Positions 32,989-42,149 of a stretch of 64,000 bases of DNA are shown here, piece by piece. Source of the DNA: Spiro-02 sp964465155 (GTDB lineage: Bacteria; Spirochaetota; Spirochaetia; Sphaerochaetales; Sphaerochaetaceae); assembly GCA_964465155.1 (NCBI GenBank), contig CAYXIH010000001.1, forward strand, positions 1-64,000. Direction: 5' to 3'. Numbering within the stretch: position 1 is the first letter of the stretch; each line of letters begins with the position of its first letter. The notes below the pieces were generated by a model, which worked only from the letters and a program-made list of their open reading frames with translations, was not told the DNA's origin and made no database searches. Made by a program: the position numbers and the translations under genes.

Positions 32989-33755
32989 GCCTCAAGGATT
33001 TGTTTTCAAGCAAGAAGAAGTCCCAGGCGCCTATAGAGCAGCAGGCGGAGATTGAAGAGCGTAGGGATATGATCGAGGGAATTGGCGAACTTGACGAGAA
33101 GACCGTCAAGGAAGTCATGGTTCCCCGTATCGATGTGGCCTTCATCTCCGTGGATATCAGCTTGAACGATTTCTATGATGTGATAGGGGACCAAGGGTAT
33201 TCTCGATATCCGGTATATGATGAGACGATCGACAATGTGATTGGAGTCCTCTATGCAAAAGATCTCCTGCAGCCAGGAATCGAGAAGGACTTCAATGTTC
33301 GTTCGTTGATGCGCAAGGTATACTTTGTCCCGGAAAGCAAGCATCTTGATGACCTGTTGCGGGAGTTCAAGCTCCGCAAGGTCCACATTGCCGTCGCCAT
33401 CGATGAATATGGTGGCGTCTCGGGGATCATCTGCATGGAGGATATCCTTGAAGTCATCGTTGGAGAGATCCAGGATGAGTTTGACGAGGATGAAGGGGAG
33501 GATATCAGCAAGATGGCCGACGGCTCGTTCTTCTGTGACGCCCGTACTCCGATTGACGTGTTCAATGAGGAAGTCGGCATTGAGTTGCCAGCGGATGACT
33601 ATGAGACGTTGGGCGGATATGTCTTCGAGAAATTTGGCAGGATCCCGGATGCCGGGGAGTCCATCGAGGACAATCGCGCGACGTATAGAATCGAGGATAT
33701 TGACGGTCACAAGATCAATCATGTGAAAGTGTCGCTCAAAGATACTGAGAATTAA
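32985..33755 (+). CDS. corC: CorC/HlyC-type CBS-domain protein
   Basis: 256 residues. Two CBS repeats (VMVPRIDVAFISV..., then LREFKLRKVHIAVAIDEYGG) and a C-terminal CorC_HlyC domain ending YRIEDIDGHKINHVKV; no membrane domain. Such proteins take part in Mg2+/Co2+ homeostasis. I chose TTG 32985 because GGAGG (32974-32978) lies 6 nt before it, while the ATG at 32970 would contain that site within its own codons. Overlaps ybeY by 4 nt and closes the ispG-corC run. Confidence 0.9.
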   Translation: MSLKDLFSSKKKSQAPIEQQAEIEERRDMIEGIGELDEKTVKEVMVPRIDVAFISVDISLNDFYDVIGDQGYSRYPVYDETIDNVIGVLYAKDLLQPGIEKDFNVRSLMRKVYFVPESKHLDDLLREFKLRKVHIAVAIDEYGGVSGIICMEDILEVIVGEIQDEFDEDEGEDISKMADGSFFCDARTPIDVFNEEVGIELPADDYETLGGYVFEKFGRIPDAGESIEDNRATYRIEDIDGHKINHVKVSLKDTEN

Positions 33756-33776
33756 TCGGACCGTGCACCTGTTTCG

Positions 33777-33805
33777 TTGACCCTCTTGGCTCATTTCGTT
33801 ATATT
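33777..33805 (+). promoter_or_regulatory. Strong promoter of gapA
   Basis: TTGACC (33777-33782), 17-nt spacer, TATATT (33800-33805), 45 nt before gapA. Confidence 0.7.
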
Positions 33806-33849
33806 GTTATCGATACATACTACCATCTATAGGTACGGAGGAATATTCC

Positions 33850-34857
33850 ATGAAAATTGGTATTAATGGTTTTGGAAGAATCGGTCGCTTCGTGTTTCGC
33901 GCAGCAGTGTCCCGCCCCGGGTTTGAAGTAGTCGGCATCAACGACATGTTCCCCGTTGACTACCTTGCATACATGCTCAAGTATGACACGATGCATGGTC
34001 ATTTCGAGGGTACTGTCGAAGCTGATGTCGAGAAGTCCCTGCTGATCGTCAATGGCAAGCCCATCCGCGTCACAGCAATCAAAGACCCCAACGAACTCGC
34101 TTGGGACAAGGTCGGCGCTGAGTACGTCGTCGAGTCCACCGGTCTGTTCCTCTCCAAGGACAAGGCACAGGGCCACATCAATGCAGGTGCAAAGTATGTC
34201 GTCATGTCCGCTCCTTCCAAGGACGACACCCCGATGTTCGTCTGTGGCGTAAACGAGAACTCCTATGTAAAGGGCACTCAGTTCGTCTCCAATGCATCCT
34301 GCACCACGAACTGCCTTGCACCTATTGCAAAGGTCCTCAATGACAAGTTCGGAATCGTCGATGGCCTGATGACCACCGTCCACTCCACCACTGCAACCCA
34401 GAAGACCGTTGACGGTCCTTCCCTCAAGGACTGGAGAGGTGGACGTGCTGCTTCCGGCAACATCATTCCTTCCTCCACCGGTGCTGCTAAGGCTGTTGGC
34501 AAGGTTATTCCTTCCCTCAATGGCAAGCTGACTGGTATGTCCATGCGCGTTCCTACCCTTGACGTCTCCGTCGTTGACCTCACCGTCAACCTCGCAAAGC
34601 CCGCCAAGTACGAGGAAATCTGCAAGGCAATGAAGGAAGCTTCCGAAGGCGAGCTCAAGGGCATCCTCGGTTACACCGAAGACGCAGTTGTCTCTTCCGA
34701 CTTCCTCGGTGATGCCCGCACTTCCATCTTTGATGCAACTGCAGGTATCGCTCTGACTGACACCTTCGTGAAAGTCATTTCCTGGTACGACAACGAGATC
34801 GGGTACTCCAACAAGGTTCTTGACCTCATTGCCTACATGAAGAAAGTCAACGGCTAA
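33850..34857 (+). CDS. gapA: Glyceraldehyde-3-phosphate dehydrogenase
   Basis: 335 residues. NAD-binding INGFGRIGRF at the start, the catalytic Cys in SNASCTTNC, then TVHSTTATQKTVDGPS and WYDNEIGYSN. It oxidises GAP to 1,3-bisphosphoglycerate in glycolysis. Its codon choice is strongly biased (mostly C- and G-ending preferred codons), as expected of a highly expressed gene. Followed by a classical terminator before pgk, so gapA is probably transcribed in excess of pgk-tpi. Confidence 0.98.
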   Translation: MKIGINGFGRIGRFVFRAAVSRPGFEVVGINDMFPVDYLAYMLKYDTMHGHFEGTVEADVEKSLLIVNGKPIRVTAIKDPNELAWDKVGAEYVVESTGLFLSKDKAQGHINAGAKYVVMSAPSKDDTPMFVCGVNENSYVKGTQFVSNASCTTNCLAPIAKVLNDKFGIVDGLMTTVHSTTATQKTVDGPSLKDWRGGRAASGNIIPSSTGAAKAVGKVIPSLNGKLTGMSMRVPTLDVSVVDLTVNLAKPAKYEEICKAMKEASEGELKGILGYTEDAVVSSDFLGDARTSIFDATAGIALTDTFVKVISWYDNEIGYSNKVLDLIAYMKKVNG

Positions 34858-34899
34858 TTCCCGTTGCGTCGTAATCCGGCTTTAAGCTCGGAGATCGCG

Positions 34900-34927
34900 A
34901 GCCTGCCGAAAGGCAGGCTTTATTTTT
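34900..34927 (+). terminator. Terminator between gapA and pgk
   Basis: AGCCTGCC-GAAA-GGCAGGCT, a perfect 8-bp stem with a GAAA tetraloop, then TTATTTTT. Read-through must feed pgk unless a promoter was missed. Confidence 0.85.
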
Positions 34928-34944
34928 CCCCCAGGAGGGTACCT

Positions 34945-36126
34945 ATGCAGCTCAATACCATTCAAGATGCGGATTTGGCAGGAAAGAGAGTACTGATCCG
35001 CGTTGACTTCAACGTCCCCGTAAAGAACGGCGTCGTCACCGATGCCACCAGAATCAAGGCCGCTCTGCCGACCATTGAATACATCCTTTCCCAGCCGGGA
35101 ACCAGCGTAGTGGTGATGTCCCACTTTGGTCGCCCCAAGGGTGAGAAGAATCCTGAATTCAGCATGAAGCCGATCGCTGACGAGTTTGCAAAGCTCCTCG
35201 GCCGCCCTGTCCAGCTCGCCCCGGACGTAATTGGTCCCGAGGTGGAGAAAGAAGTCAAGGCACTGAAACCCGGTCAGGTCCTGCTGCTTGAGAACGTCCG
35301 CTTCTACAAGCAGGAAGAGGCTAATGATCCCGCATTTGCAAAAGAACTTGCCTCGTATGGCGATGTGTATGTCAACGATGCATTTGGCACCGCACACCGC
35401 GCCCACGCTTCCACCGAAGGTGTTGCACACTTCCTGCCTTCATATGCAGGCCTGCTCATTGAGAAGGAAGTCAAGTTCATGGCTCCTCTTCTTGAGAATC
35501 CTGCAAAGCCGTTTGTTGCAATCATCGGTGGCTCGAAGGTTTCCTCGAAGATCACGGTCCTCGAGTCGTTGGTCAAGACCTGTGATACCATCGTTATCGG
35601 TGGTGGCATGGCCTATACCTTCCTGAAAGTCCAGGGTCATGAAATTGGCAAGAGCCTTGTGGAGCCCGACTTCTACGACACTGCAGCTTCCTTCCTGAAG
35701 TCTGCTGCTGCAAAGGGTGTAAAAGTCATTCTTCCCGTCGACCATGTCAACGCCATTGAATTCAATGAGAATGCAAAGCCTATTGCTGATCCAAACGTAG
35801 ACATCCCCGCTGACGAGATTGGCATGGATATCGGTCCCAAGACCGTCAAGCTGATCACCGATGCACTCAAGGATGCCAAGAGCGTCGTCTGGAATGGCCC
35901 AATGGGTGTCTTCGAGTTCCCTCAGTTCGCCACTGGTACCCTGGAAGTAGCTCAGGCTCTTGCAGCTTGCCATGGAACAACTGTCGTCGGTGGTGGTGAC
36001 TCCGTCGCAGCCATCAACAAGTTCAACCTCGCCGACAAGGTGAGCCACGTATCAACCGGTGGTGGTGCTTCCCTCGAGTTCCTCGAAGGCAAAGACCTGC
36101 CTGGTATCAAAGCATTGGAGAAATAA
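34945..36126 (+). CDS. pgk: Phosphoglycerate kinase
   Basis: 393 residues. RVLIRVDFNVPVKNG near the start, SHFGRPKG, LENVRFYKQEEAND, the nucleotide loop VVGGGDSVAAI and STGGGASLEFLEGK at the end. It makes ATP from 1,3-bisphosphoglycerate. ATG 34945 is set by CAGGAGGG 6 nt before; the open frame begins earlier within the terminator. tpiA begins 4 nt after the stop. Confidence 0.98.
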   Translation: MQLNTIQDADLAGKRVLIRVDFNVPVKNGVVTDATRIKAALPTIEYILSQPGTSVVVMSHFGRPKGEKNPEFSMKPIADEFAKLLGRPVQLAPDVIGPEVEKEVKALKPGQVLLLENVRFYKQEEANDPAFAKELASYGDVYVNDAFGTAHRAHASTEGVAHFLPSYAGLLIEKEVKFMAPLLENPAKPFVAIIGGSKVSSKITVLESLVKTCDTIVIGGGMAYTFLKVQGHEIGKSLVEPDFYDTAASFLKSAAAKGVKVILPVDHVNAIEFNENAKPIADPNVDIPADEIGMDIGPKTVKLITDALKDAKSVVWNGPMGVFEFPQFATGTLEVAQALAACHGTTVVGGGDSVAAINKFNLADKVSHVSTGGGASLEFLEGKDLPGIKALEK

Positions 36127-36130
36127 GTAG

Positions 36131-36889
36131 ATGAGAAAGAAATATATTGCTGGCAACTGGAAAATGAACATGACTCCGTCCGCAGGGGCTGCATATGCAG
36201 CCTCCCTGGCCCAGGCCCTCAAGGAGGCTGGTGCCGACGTGAAGGTCATGATTGCACCTCCGTTCGTGACCATCCCTGCAGTCGTCGAGGCTGTGAAGGG
36301 CACACCCATCATTGTCGCCGCCCAGAACATGAACGACCATCTCAGTGGTGCATACACCGGCGAGGTAGCTGCCGACATGCTCAAGGACCTGGGGGTCACC
36401 AATGTGATCCTTGGCCACAGCGAGCGCCGTGCAATCTACGGTGAGACCGATGAGTTGATCAACGCAAAGGTCCTCACTGCACTTGCCCAGGGTATGGATG
36501 TTGACCTGTGCGTCGGTGAAACCCTTGCCGAACGCGAGGGTGGCAAGCTTGAGGAAGTCCTGACCCGCCAGGTCACCGAAGGCCTCAAGGGAGTCAAGCC
36601 GGAAGAGATGAGCCGCGTGACCATTGCGTATGAGCCGGTCTGGGCAATTGGTACTGGAAAGACCGCTACACCAGAGGATGCTGACGCTGCACATGCATTT
36701 ATTCGTGGCCTTGTAGAGAAACTCTACGGGAAAAGTGTTGCAGAAGAGCTGATTATACAGTATGGTGGTTCAGTGAAACCAAGCAATGTGAAGGCCTTGA
36801 TGGCTAAAGAACACATTGATGGTGCGCTGGTCGGAGGAGCCTCGCTCACCCTTGAGCAGTTCGTCCCCATCGTGACTTTCGATAAGTAA
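36131..36889 (+). CDS. tpiA: Triosephosphate isomerase
   Basis: 252 residues. Starts with the substrate loop AGNWKMN; catalytic His in LGHSERR, catalytic Glu in AYEPVWAIGTGKTA and the phosphate site YGGSVKPSN and VGGASL. Interconverts DHAP and GAP. Only 4 nt after pgk. Confidence 0.98.
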   Translation: MRKKYIAGNWKMNMTPSAGAAYAASLAQALKEAGADVKVMIAPPFVTIPAVVEAVKGTPIIVAAQNMNDHLSGAYTGEVAADMLKDLGVTNVILGHSERRAIYGETDELINAKVLTALAQGMDVDLCVGETLAEREGGKLEEVLTRQVTEGLKGVKPEEMSRVTIAYEPVWAIGTGKTATPEDADAAHAFIRGLVEKLYGKSVAEELIIQYGGSVKPSNVKALMAKEHIDGALVGGASLTLEQFVPIVTFDK

Positions 36890-36906
36890 CTATCTGGAGT
36901 AGAGAA

Positions 36907-37227
36907 ATGGGTGTTTTGAGTATTATCTTGTTGGTGTTGTTCGTGATTGCATGCCTACTGCTGGTCTTCATCGTGGCTATTCAGGATGAGGAGAGCTCCG
37001 GTCTGGGCGGCATCTTCGGTGGTGGAAGCGAATCCACGTTTGGTTCCCGCGCAAGCAGCGTCGTGACACGTGCAACCGCCATCTTGGGTGCAACGTTCAT
37101 GATTCTGGCCCTTGTTGTCGCGCTGATCAACAAGAGCCCTTCGCAGGCTTCCCTGCTTGACTCGGTGAAGACCGAAGAAGTGCAGCAGGTGGAGAACTGG
37201 TGGAGTGCTCCTGCTACAAACGCCTAA
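36907..37227 (+). CDS. secG: Protein-export membrane protein SecG
   Basis: 106 residues. Two membrane helices (about residues 4-24 and 57-75) separated by a Gly-rich loop (GLGGIFGGGSESTFGSR), as in SecG; a longer C-terminal tail. Helper subunit of the SecYEG translocon. The tpi-secG order is common in bacteria. GAGTAGAG before the ATG; a hairpin follows. Confidence 0.93.
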   Translation: MGVLSIILLVLFVIACLLLVFIVAIQDEESSGLGGIFGGGSESTFGSRASSVVTRATAILGATFMILALVVALINKSPSQASLLDSVKTEEVQQVENWWSAPATNA

Positions 37228-37251
37228 CTTTCCAAGCACCATGACATACAG

Positions 37252-37286
37252 GAATTCCGGCCGCAATGGTATTGTGGTCGGAATTC
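37252..37286 (+). terminator. Long hairpin after secG
   Basis: GAATTCCGGCCGCAAT pairs with ATTGTGGTCGGAATTC, a 16-bp stem with G-T pairs and a 3-nt loop. TTCTT is present at the base but a clear T-run is lacking. Confidence 0.6.
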
Positions 37287-37304
37287 TTCAATGAGAGGGT
37301 ATCG

Positions 37305-37727
37305 ATGAGAGTGTGCGTATTGTATTGTGGGAAGGGCAGCAATAGCCCAAAGCTGAAGGAAATTTCCTCAGCTCTTTCCAAAGGTATCGAGAATCAGGGT
37401 GCAAACCATACGATCGATATCTTCGACATGCGTCTGGAAATGGGAAAGAAAGTATCAATGTATGACTACATCATCGTTGGTACCGAGAATGAATCTCTTT
37501 GGGGTGGGACAATACCCGACATGGTGAACAAGTTCCTGGAGCAGGCTGGTTCCATATCGGGCAAGCGCTGTATGGCGTTCATCACGAGTGGAGGAATCCG
37601 TTCGTCAAAGACGCTTCAGCGCTTGATGAAGACGATGGAGTCTCAGGGTATGTACCTCAAGACTTCTGATATTCTGAAGAAGCCGGATTATGCCACCGCA
37701 GTTGGCAAACGGCTCCACATTTCCTGA
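37305..37727 (+). CDS. Flavodoxin-like protein
   Basis: 140 residues. The start VCVLYCGKGSNSPKL is a flavodoxin-like phosphate loop, and IVGTENESLWGGTIPDMVNKFLEQ fits the flavin-binding second loop. TSGGIRSSKTLQRLMKTMES follows. Likely an FMN-binding redox carrier or NADPH-quinone-reductase-like protein; its partner is not evident. ATG 37305 lies just after the hairpin. Confidence 0.6.
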   Translation: MRVCVLYCGKGSNSPKLKEISSALSKGIENQGANHTIDIFDMRLEMGKKVSMYDYIIVGTENESLWGGTIPDMVNKFLEQAGSISGKRCMAFITSGGIRSSKTLQRLMKTMESQGMYLKTSDILKKPDYATAVGKRLHIS

Positions 37728-37743
37728 ACTGAGGAGTAATTCA

Positions 37744-38808
37744 ATGAACAAGAATAGTATCCGTGGTATTTTCGCCCTGACAGTTTTCATGGTCGTAGGC
37801 AGCATTGCCTTCGGTGCCGTCATTAGCTCACCTGCAGCAACAGTGAATTTGACCAAGAACGTGGTGATCACGACCGATGAGCTCAATAAGGAAGTCGAGA
37901 ACTACAAGGCAGTTGCAACACAGCAGGGTGCTGACCCCGCTACCATCAACGCACTGAATATTCTCAATATCATGATCAATGATGAGTTGTGGAGACAGGG
38001 CGCTGCCCGTGACGGCGTTGTCATCTCCGACGCTCAGATCAACCAATACATCAAGGAATGGCGTTCACAGATGGAGCAGCAGGTTGGCCGCGCCATGACT
38101 GATGCCGAATACAAGACCCTGGTCGAAGGGTATTATGGTACCGAGGATGCTTTCAAGCAGACTGTCCGTGACCAGATGCTCGTCTCCGGGTATGTTGCCA
38201 AAGTCCGGCCGAATCTTGCATTGGACGTTAAACAGCCTTCCACTGCAGAGGTCAACTCGTTCTATCGCCAGAACAAGAGCCAGTTCGTCAATCCTGAGAA
38301 CGTGAAGATCAACCACATCTTCATTCCGTTTGCCACAGGTGACAACGCAGAAGCTGAGAATGCTAAGAACAAGGCACTGCTTGAGCAGGTTGCAAGATAC
38401 ATCAACTACGGTACTACTACGTTTGAGAAGGCAGTCCAGGAGTATTCCCAGGATGCTTCCAGCAAGAACATCGGTGGTGCAATCGGTTGGCTTACCATGG
38501 ACGACACGACCACCCGCGATGGTTTGGGCGAGGAGTTCTTCAATACTGCTTTTGATACGGAAGTAGGAAAGATTTCTCCAGTGGTGACCTCCAACAGTGG
38601 TTACCATATCCTGAAGGTCATGGTCCACAATGACTTCAAGCTCCTGGGTATCGACGATACCATCAATCCTGAGAGCACGGTAACCGTCCGCCAGTACATC
38701 ACCAGCGGACTGCTGAGCCAGAATCAAGAGACTGCATACGCCAACGCTATCCAGAGTATCATCAGCGACCTTCGCGACCAAGCGACCGTTCGCATCATGT
38801 ACAAGTGA
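37744..38808 (+). CDS. Parvulin-type peptidyl-prolyl isomerase, exported
   Basis: 354 residues. An N-terminal signal (GIFALTVFMVVGSIAFGAV) precedes a SurA-type N-terminal chaperone region (residues ~40-180) and a parvulin domain about residues 190-310 with INHIFIPFA, a GGAIGWLTM loop and NSGYHILKVM. Probably a periplasmic foldase for outer membrane proteins, which suits the barrel proteins in this window. ATG 37744 after GAGGAG, 16 nt after the flavodoxin stop. Confidence 0.88.
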   Translation: MNKNSIRGIFALTVFMVVGSIAFGAVISSPAATVNLTKNVVITTDELNKEVENYKAVATQQGADPATINALNILNIMINDELWRQGAARDGVVISDAQINQYIKEWRSQMEQQVGRAMTDAEYKTLVEGYYGTEDAFKQTVRDQMLVSGYVAKVRPNLALDVKQPSTAEVNSFYRQNKSQFVNPENVKINHIFIPFATGDNAEAENAKNKALLEQVARYINYGTTTFEKAVQEYSQDASSKNIGGAIGWLTMDDTTTRDGLGEEFFNTAFDTEVGKISPVVTSNSGYHILKVMVHNDFKLLGIDDTINPESTVTVRQYITSGLLSQNQETAYANAIQSIISDLRDQATVRIMYK

Positions 38809-38859
38809 CGGGGCTGAGGTTTTTTAGTATTATTCCCCATGATGGGGACGGCTTGTGGG

Positions 38860-38880
38860 CCCGCACGTCGAACGTGCGGG
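38860..38880 (+). terminator. Hairpin before nusB
   Basis: CCCGCACGT-CGA-ACGTGCGGG, a perfect 9-bp stem followed by TCTGCTTATTT. A short CCCCATGATGGGG element lies just upstream (38835-38847). Confidence 0.65.
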
Positions 38881-38904
38881 TCTGCTTATTTGAGGAGCAT
38901 AGAA

Positions 38905-39348
38905 ATGAAATCAAGACATAGGGCCAGGGAACTGGCATTGCAGACATTGTATGCATTGGACTTCAACAACGAACTTGCCACCGCAGTGGTGCCCGAAGTT
39001 ATTCCTGGTCTTACCGAGGCCGAACAAGGCGAGCTTGAGCCAGAAGTAGTTTTGTTTGCCAAATACCTTGTCACTGGTACGATGCAGAACCTTGCCGAGA
39101 TTGACGAGATGATCTCCAAGTTCTCTACCAATCGTCCCATTGAACGTATTGATGTGGTAGACCGCAATATCCTGCGCATGAGCGTTTACACGTTGCTCTA
39201 TGCCAAGGACATCCATCCGCATATTGTCATCGATGAGGCTGTAAAGCTCTCGCAGGACTTCAGTAGCGATGTGAACTACAAGTATATCAATGGTCTGCTC
39301 GACTCAATGCAGCGAAAGCTGCAGGAAGGCGGGGAGAGCGACAAATGA
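38905..39348 (+). CDS. nusB: Transcription antitermination protein NusB
   Basis: 147 residues. RHRARELALQTLYALDF at the N-terminus, RIDVVDRNILRMSVYTLLY and VIDEAVKLSQDFSSD...KYINGLLD, the family pattern. Binds boxA RNA with S10 in rRNA antitermination. ATG 38905 set by GAGGAG; overlaps map (ATGA). Confidence 0.95.
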   Translation: MKSRHRARELALQTLYALDFNNELATAVVPEVIPGLTEAEQGELEPEVVLFAKYLVTGTMQNLAEIDEMISKFSTNRPIERIDVVDRNILRMSVYTLLYAKDIHPHIVIDEAVKLSQDFSSDVNYKYINGLLDSMQRKLQEGGESDK

Positions 39349-40106
39349 TCCAGCTGAAGAACAAAGAGCAGATAGACAGGATCCGTGAATCCTGCCATCT
39401 GCTTTCAAGATTGCTCGATTCCTTCGATGGCTATATCGAACCTGGTATGTCCACACGTGACATTGACCAACATGCCCACAGCTTCATCATCAAGCACCAT
39501 GGGACACCGGCCTTCCTCAACTATATGGGATTTCCAGCCTCTGCATGTGTCTCTGTGAATGAGGAGATCATCCACGGCATCCCTTCGCGCCATCACCTGA
39601 TCAAGGAGGGTGACTTGGTCAGCATTGACCTGGGGATCAACCTTGGTGGGTATTTCAGCGACAGTGCCAGGACCTATATTGTTGGTGGCCATTCCACTCC
39701 TGAGAATGAGATGTTGGTAAAGGTCACCCGCGAATGTCTTGGCTACGGGATCGAGGCTGCAGGAAAGAGCGGAGCAAGGATCCATGATATTGGTGCTGCT
39801 GTCTATCGACATGCGAACCGCCATGGGTTTGGAGTTGTCCGTGACTACTGTGGACATGGCGTAGGACTGGCAGTACATGAGGAACCGGAGATTGCCAACT
39901 ACGTAAATCCCATGTCTCCCAATCCACGTCTTCGTCCTGGGATGGTCTTGGCCATCGAGCCAATGATCAACTTGGGAACCAAGAACATCAAAGAACTTGA
40001 TGATGGATGGACTGTCGTAACAGCAGATGGTAAGCCGTCTGCCCATTTTGAGCATACAGTAGCTATCACAGAAGATGGTGTGGAAATCCTCACCGTCTCA
40101 GAATAA
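39345..40106 (+). CDS. map: Methionine aminopeptidase type I
   Basis: 253 residues. Metal ligands are visible in SIDLGINLGGYFSDSART (two Asp), CGHGVGLAVHEEP (His), MVLAIEP (Glu) and the final EHTVAIT (Glu). Removes initiator Met from nascent proteins. Short form without N-terminal zinc domain. Starts within the nusB stop (ATGA). Confidence 0.96.
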   Translation: MIQLKNKEQIDRIRESCHLLSRLLDSFDGYIEPGMSTRDIDQHAHSFIIKHHGTPAFLNYMGFPASACVSVNEEIIHGIPSRHHLIKEGDLVSIDLGINLGGYFSDSARTYIVGGHSTPENEMLVKVTRECLGYGIEAAGKSGARIHDIGAAVYRHANRHGFGVVRDYCGHGVGLAVHEEPEIANYVNPMSPNPRLRPGMVLAIEPMINLGTKNIKELDDGWTVVTADGKPSAHFEHTVAITEDGVEILTVSE

Positions 40107-40124
40107 TGCAATAGGGAGAACCAC

Positions 40125-40748
40125 ATGGCCAAAGAATTCATCAGCTCAGATACGATCAGGGACAGTGCCCTGAAGCTTGCGCACAAGATGTACATGGAGG
40201 ACGGATTCATCCCCGACATCATCTACGCATCCCTTCGCGGAGGTGCTTACATGGCCAACGTGTTCAGCGAATACTACAAGATGGTCCGCAAGAGAAATCA
40301 TGGGCGTCCTGTATTCTACGCAGCGGTCGTGGCTCGTTCATATTCTGATATTCGTTGCCAGACCCGTGTGATGGTCGATGGCTGGACCTATTCCCCAGAG
40401 CATCTGCGAGCTGGTGACAAGATCCTCATCGTCGACGACATCTTCGATACTGGCAAGACCGTCAATGAGCTTACTGACATCATCCTCAAGAAGGGAATTC
40501 CCCGCGAGGATATCAAGATTGCCGTGTATGATTACAAAGTCCCTCTGTTCAAGGAAGAGACACCGTTGCCGATCCAGCCTGACTATTACTGCCGCAAGCA
40601 TGTGCTCAACTGCCCGGAAGACGAGAAGTGGATCCACTACATGTGCCATGAATTCGTTGGACTGAGCAGCGAGGAGATCGACGAGCAGTATACTGACCCA
40701 GAGGTTCGCGAGATTCTTCATGAAGTACGTGGCGACAACGTCAAATAG
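40125..40748 (+). CDS. Phosphoribosyltransferase-family protein
   Basis: 207 residues. The PRPP-binding ILIVDDIFDTGKTV (about residue 100) is preceded by an ASLRGGAYMANVF pyrophosphate loop, and YCRKHVLNCPEDEKWIHY follows near the end. It resembles archaeal- or xanthine/hypoxanthine-type PRTases, but the base specificity cannot be read. 18 nt after map, with GGGAG, and followed by a good terminator. Confidence 0.85.
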   Translation: MAKEFISSDTIRDSALKLAHKMYMEDGFIPDIIYASLRGGAYMANVFSEYYKMVRKRNHGRPVFYAAVVARSYSDIRCQTRVMVDGWTYSPEHLRAGDKILIVDDIFDTGKTVNELTDIILKKGIPREDIKIAVYDYKVPLFKEETPLPIQPDYYCRKHVLNCPEDEKWIHYMCHEFVGLSSEEIDEQYTDPEVREILHEVRGDNVK

Positions 40749-40768
40749 CTTGTAGGTTGAAACACATA

Positions 40769-40815
40769 GGGACTGGTTCAATTGCTGGTGCAGTTGAGAT
40801 CCAGTCCCTTTTTTT
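40769..40815 (+). terminator. Rho-independent terminator after the phosphoribosyltransferase gene
   Basis: GGGACTGG (40769-40776) pairs with CCAGTCCC (40801-40808), followed by seven T. It lies between convergent genes. Confidence 0.85.
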
Positions 40816-40835
40816 GTGTTCAGGATTGTCTATTA

Positions 40836-42030
40836 TCATATTCTGGCTGGCGCCATTTGTTTCTTGATTCGTTTGGCTTTGTACATGCGGGTATCTGCCT
40901 CCTTGACCAACGATTCAATTGTCACGCCCCTGAGATCTTCAGTGACGCATACACCGGTACTAATGGACACTGGGAAGGGGAGGACATGTTGTTCATACAG
41001 GTGCCCGACATTCTCTTCCAGTTGGATTTGAAATTGTTCGATCTCAACCATTCTCATGCTTGTACCGATAATGATGAATTCATCTCCTCCATATCTGCCC
41101 ACACAATAATCATTGTCTGTGGTTTCTTGGAAAACCCGATGTATCTCCCGAAGTGTTGTATCACCCGCAACATGCCCGTACTTGTCGTTGATCTTCTTGA
41201 AATTGTCTACGTCCACCATCATGATGAAGAGAAATCGTTTTTGGCCGGAGCTGACTTTCCTGAAGGATATCCAGAATTGGTTGACCATGTATTTGATATT
41301 GTACGCACCTGTGAGCGGATCGATGTACATCCCTTTGTTTTGGATATTGACATATATCAGGAACAACGAGATTACGATACCCATCCAAATCAAAGACAAC
41401 CCAAATTTCAAATACTGGAGAATTGAACAGATAATCGGCATCAGCGGAAACAGGAAGAAGTATCTGATAGCCTCCTTCTTCACTTGCTGGGACACATTCC
41501 TGGATTTGACGGCTACCAATATGCCGGAGTAGGCCAAGTAGGACATGCATGCAAAGATTACGATGAATAACATGGGGCCACGGGTATAGATGTTGGCAGC
41601 TGAGATGTTGAATAGCCAGCCTGTCCAACTCGAAGCAATGACGATTGCACAGTAGATGAAATAGGGAATCGCATATACCCATGTCCTTCGGCATACTCCA
41701 TGCCAGTCATTGGACATCTTGTAGTCTGCATAGCACAACCATGCCAGGCTTGGGACAGACAGGATTGAAGAGAAAGTACAAGATAGTAACCAGGATGTAG
41801 AGATTGTGTGCGTTGTAGAACTGTCGGCCATCGAGGACCCACATGGTGGAATCGAATATGATAGCCAGCATGGTAGCTATGATGATGAGGTTGAAGAGGA
41901 AGATGCTACGGTCTTCACGCATCGTCCGGTCATGCCTTGACCCATGAAGCATGATGGCCAATATGATGAGTGAAAATATATTGAGCTGGAGATATAGTAC
42001 TGTCTGCATGTGTTGTTTCCTGAAAGTCAT
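40836..42030 (-). pseudogene. Diguanylate cyclase (GGDEF) with membrane domain, frameshifted
   Basis: Two minus-strand frames join into one protein. 41707-42030 encodes the N-terminal membrane part (through HNLYILVTILYFLFNP); 40836-~41755 encodes further membrane segments and a GGDEF domain with RYGGDEF intact. Removing one base from the GGG at 41752-41754 joins them as FNPVCPSLAWLCYADYK, with the aromatic and small residues expected. So either a single-base sequencing error or a real recent frameshift. The inhibitory RxxD site is absent (TDND). Starts may be ATG 42030 or 42009, the latter with AGGA upstream. If repaired, it makes c-di-GMP at the membrane. Confidence 0.78.
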
Positions 42031-42095
42031 TGTACAGCATGAACATGCATGTGTCTAGAAATGTATGTGAAGCAAATTCATCCCAAGATGGACAC

Positions 42096-42121
42096 AAAAA
42101 AGGGAGCCAGCTGGCTCCCTC
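42096..42121 (-). terminator. Terminator of the lipoprotein/barrel pair
   Basis: On the minus strand AGGGAGCCAG-CTGGCTCCCT is a perfect 10-bp palindrome followed by six T. Confidence 0.88.
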
Positions 42122-42149
42122 GTAGTACAGAAATACATTTTCAGTGGGG

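Noticed and set aside
34864..34944. Upstream extension of pgk
   Set aside because: It overlaps the terminator and lacks a ribosome binding site; AGGAGG fits ATG 34945.
41558..41842. Third minus-strand frame over the diguanylate cyclase
   Set aside because: It does not join to either half of the protein and has no membrane pattern.
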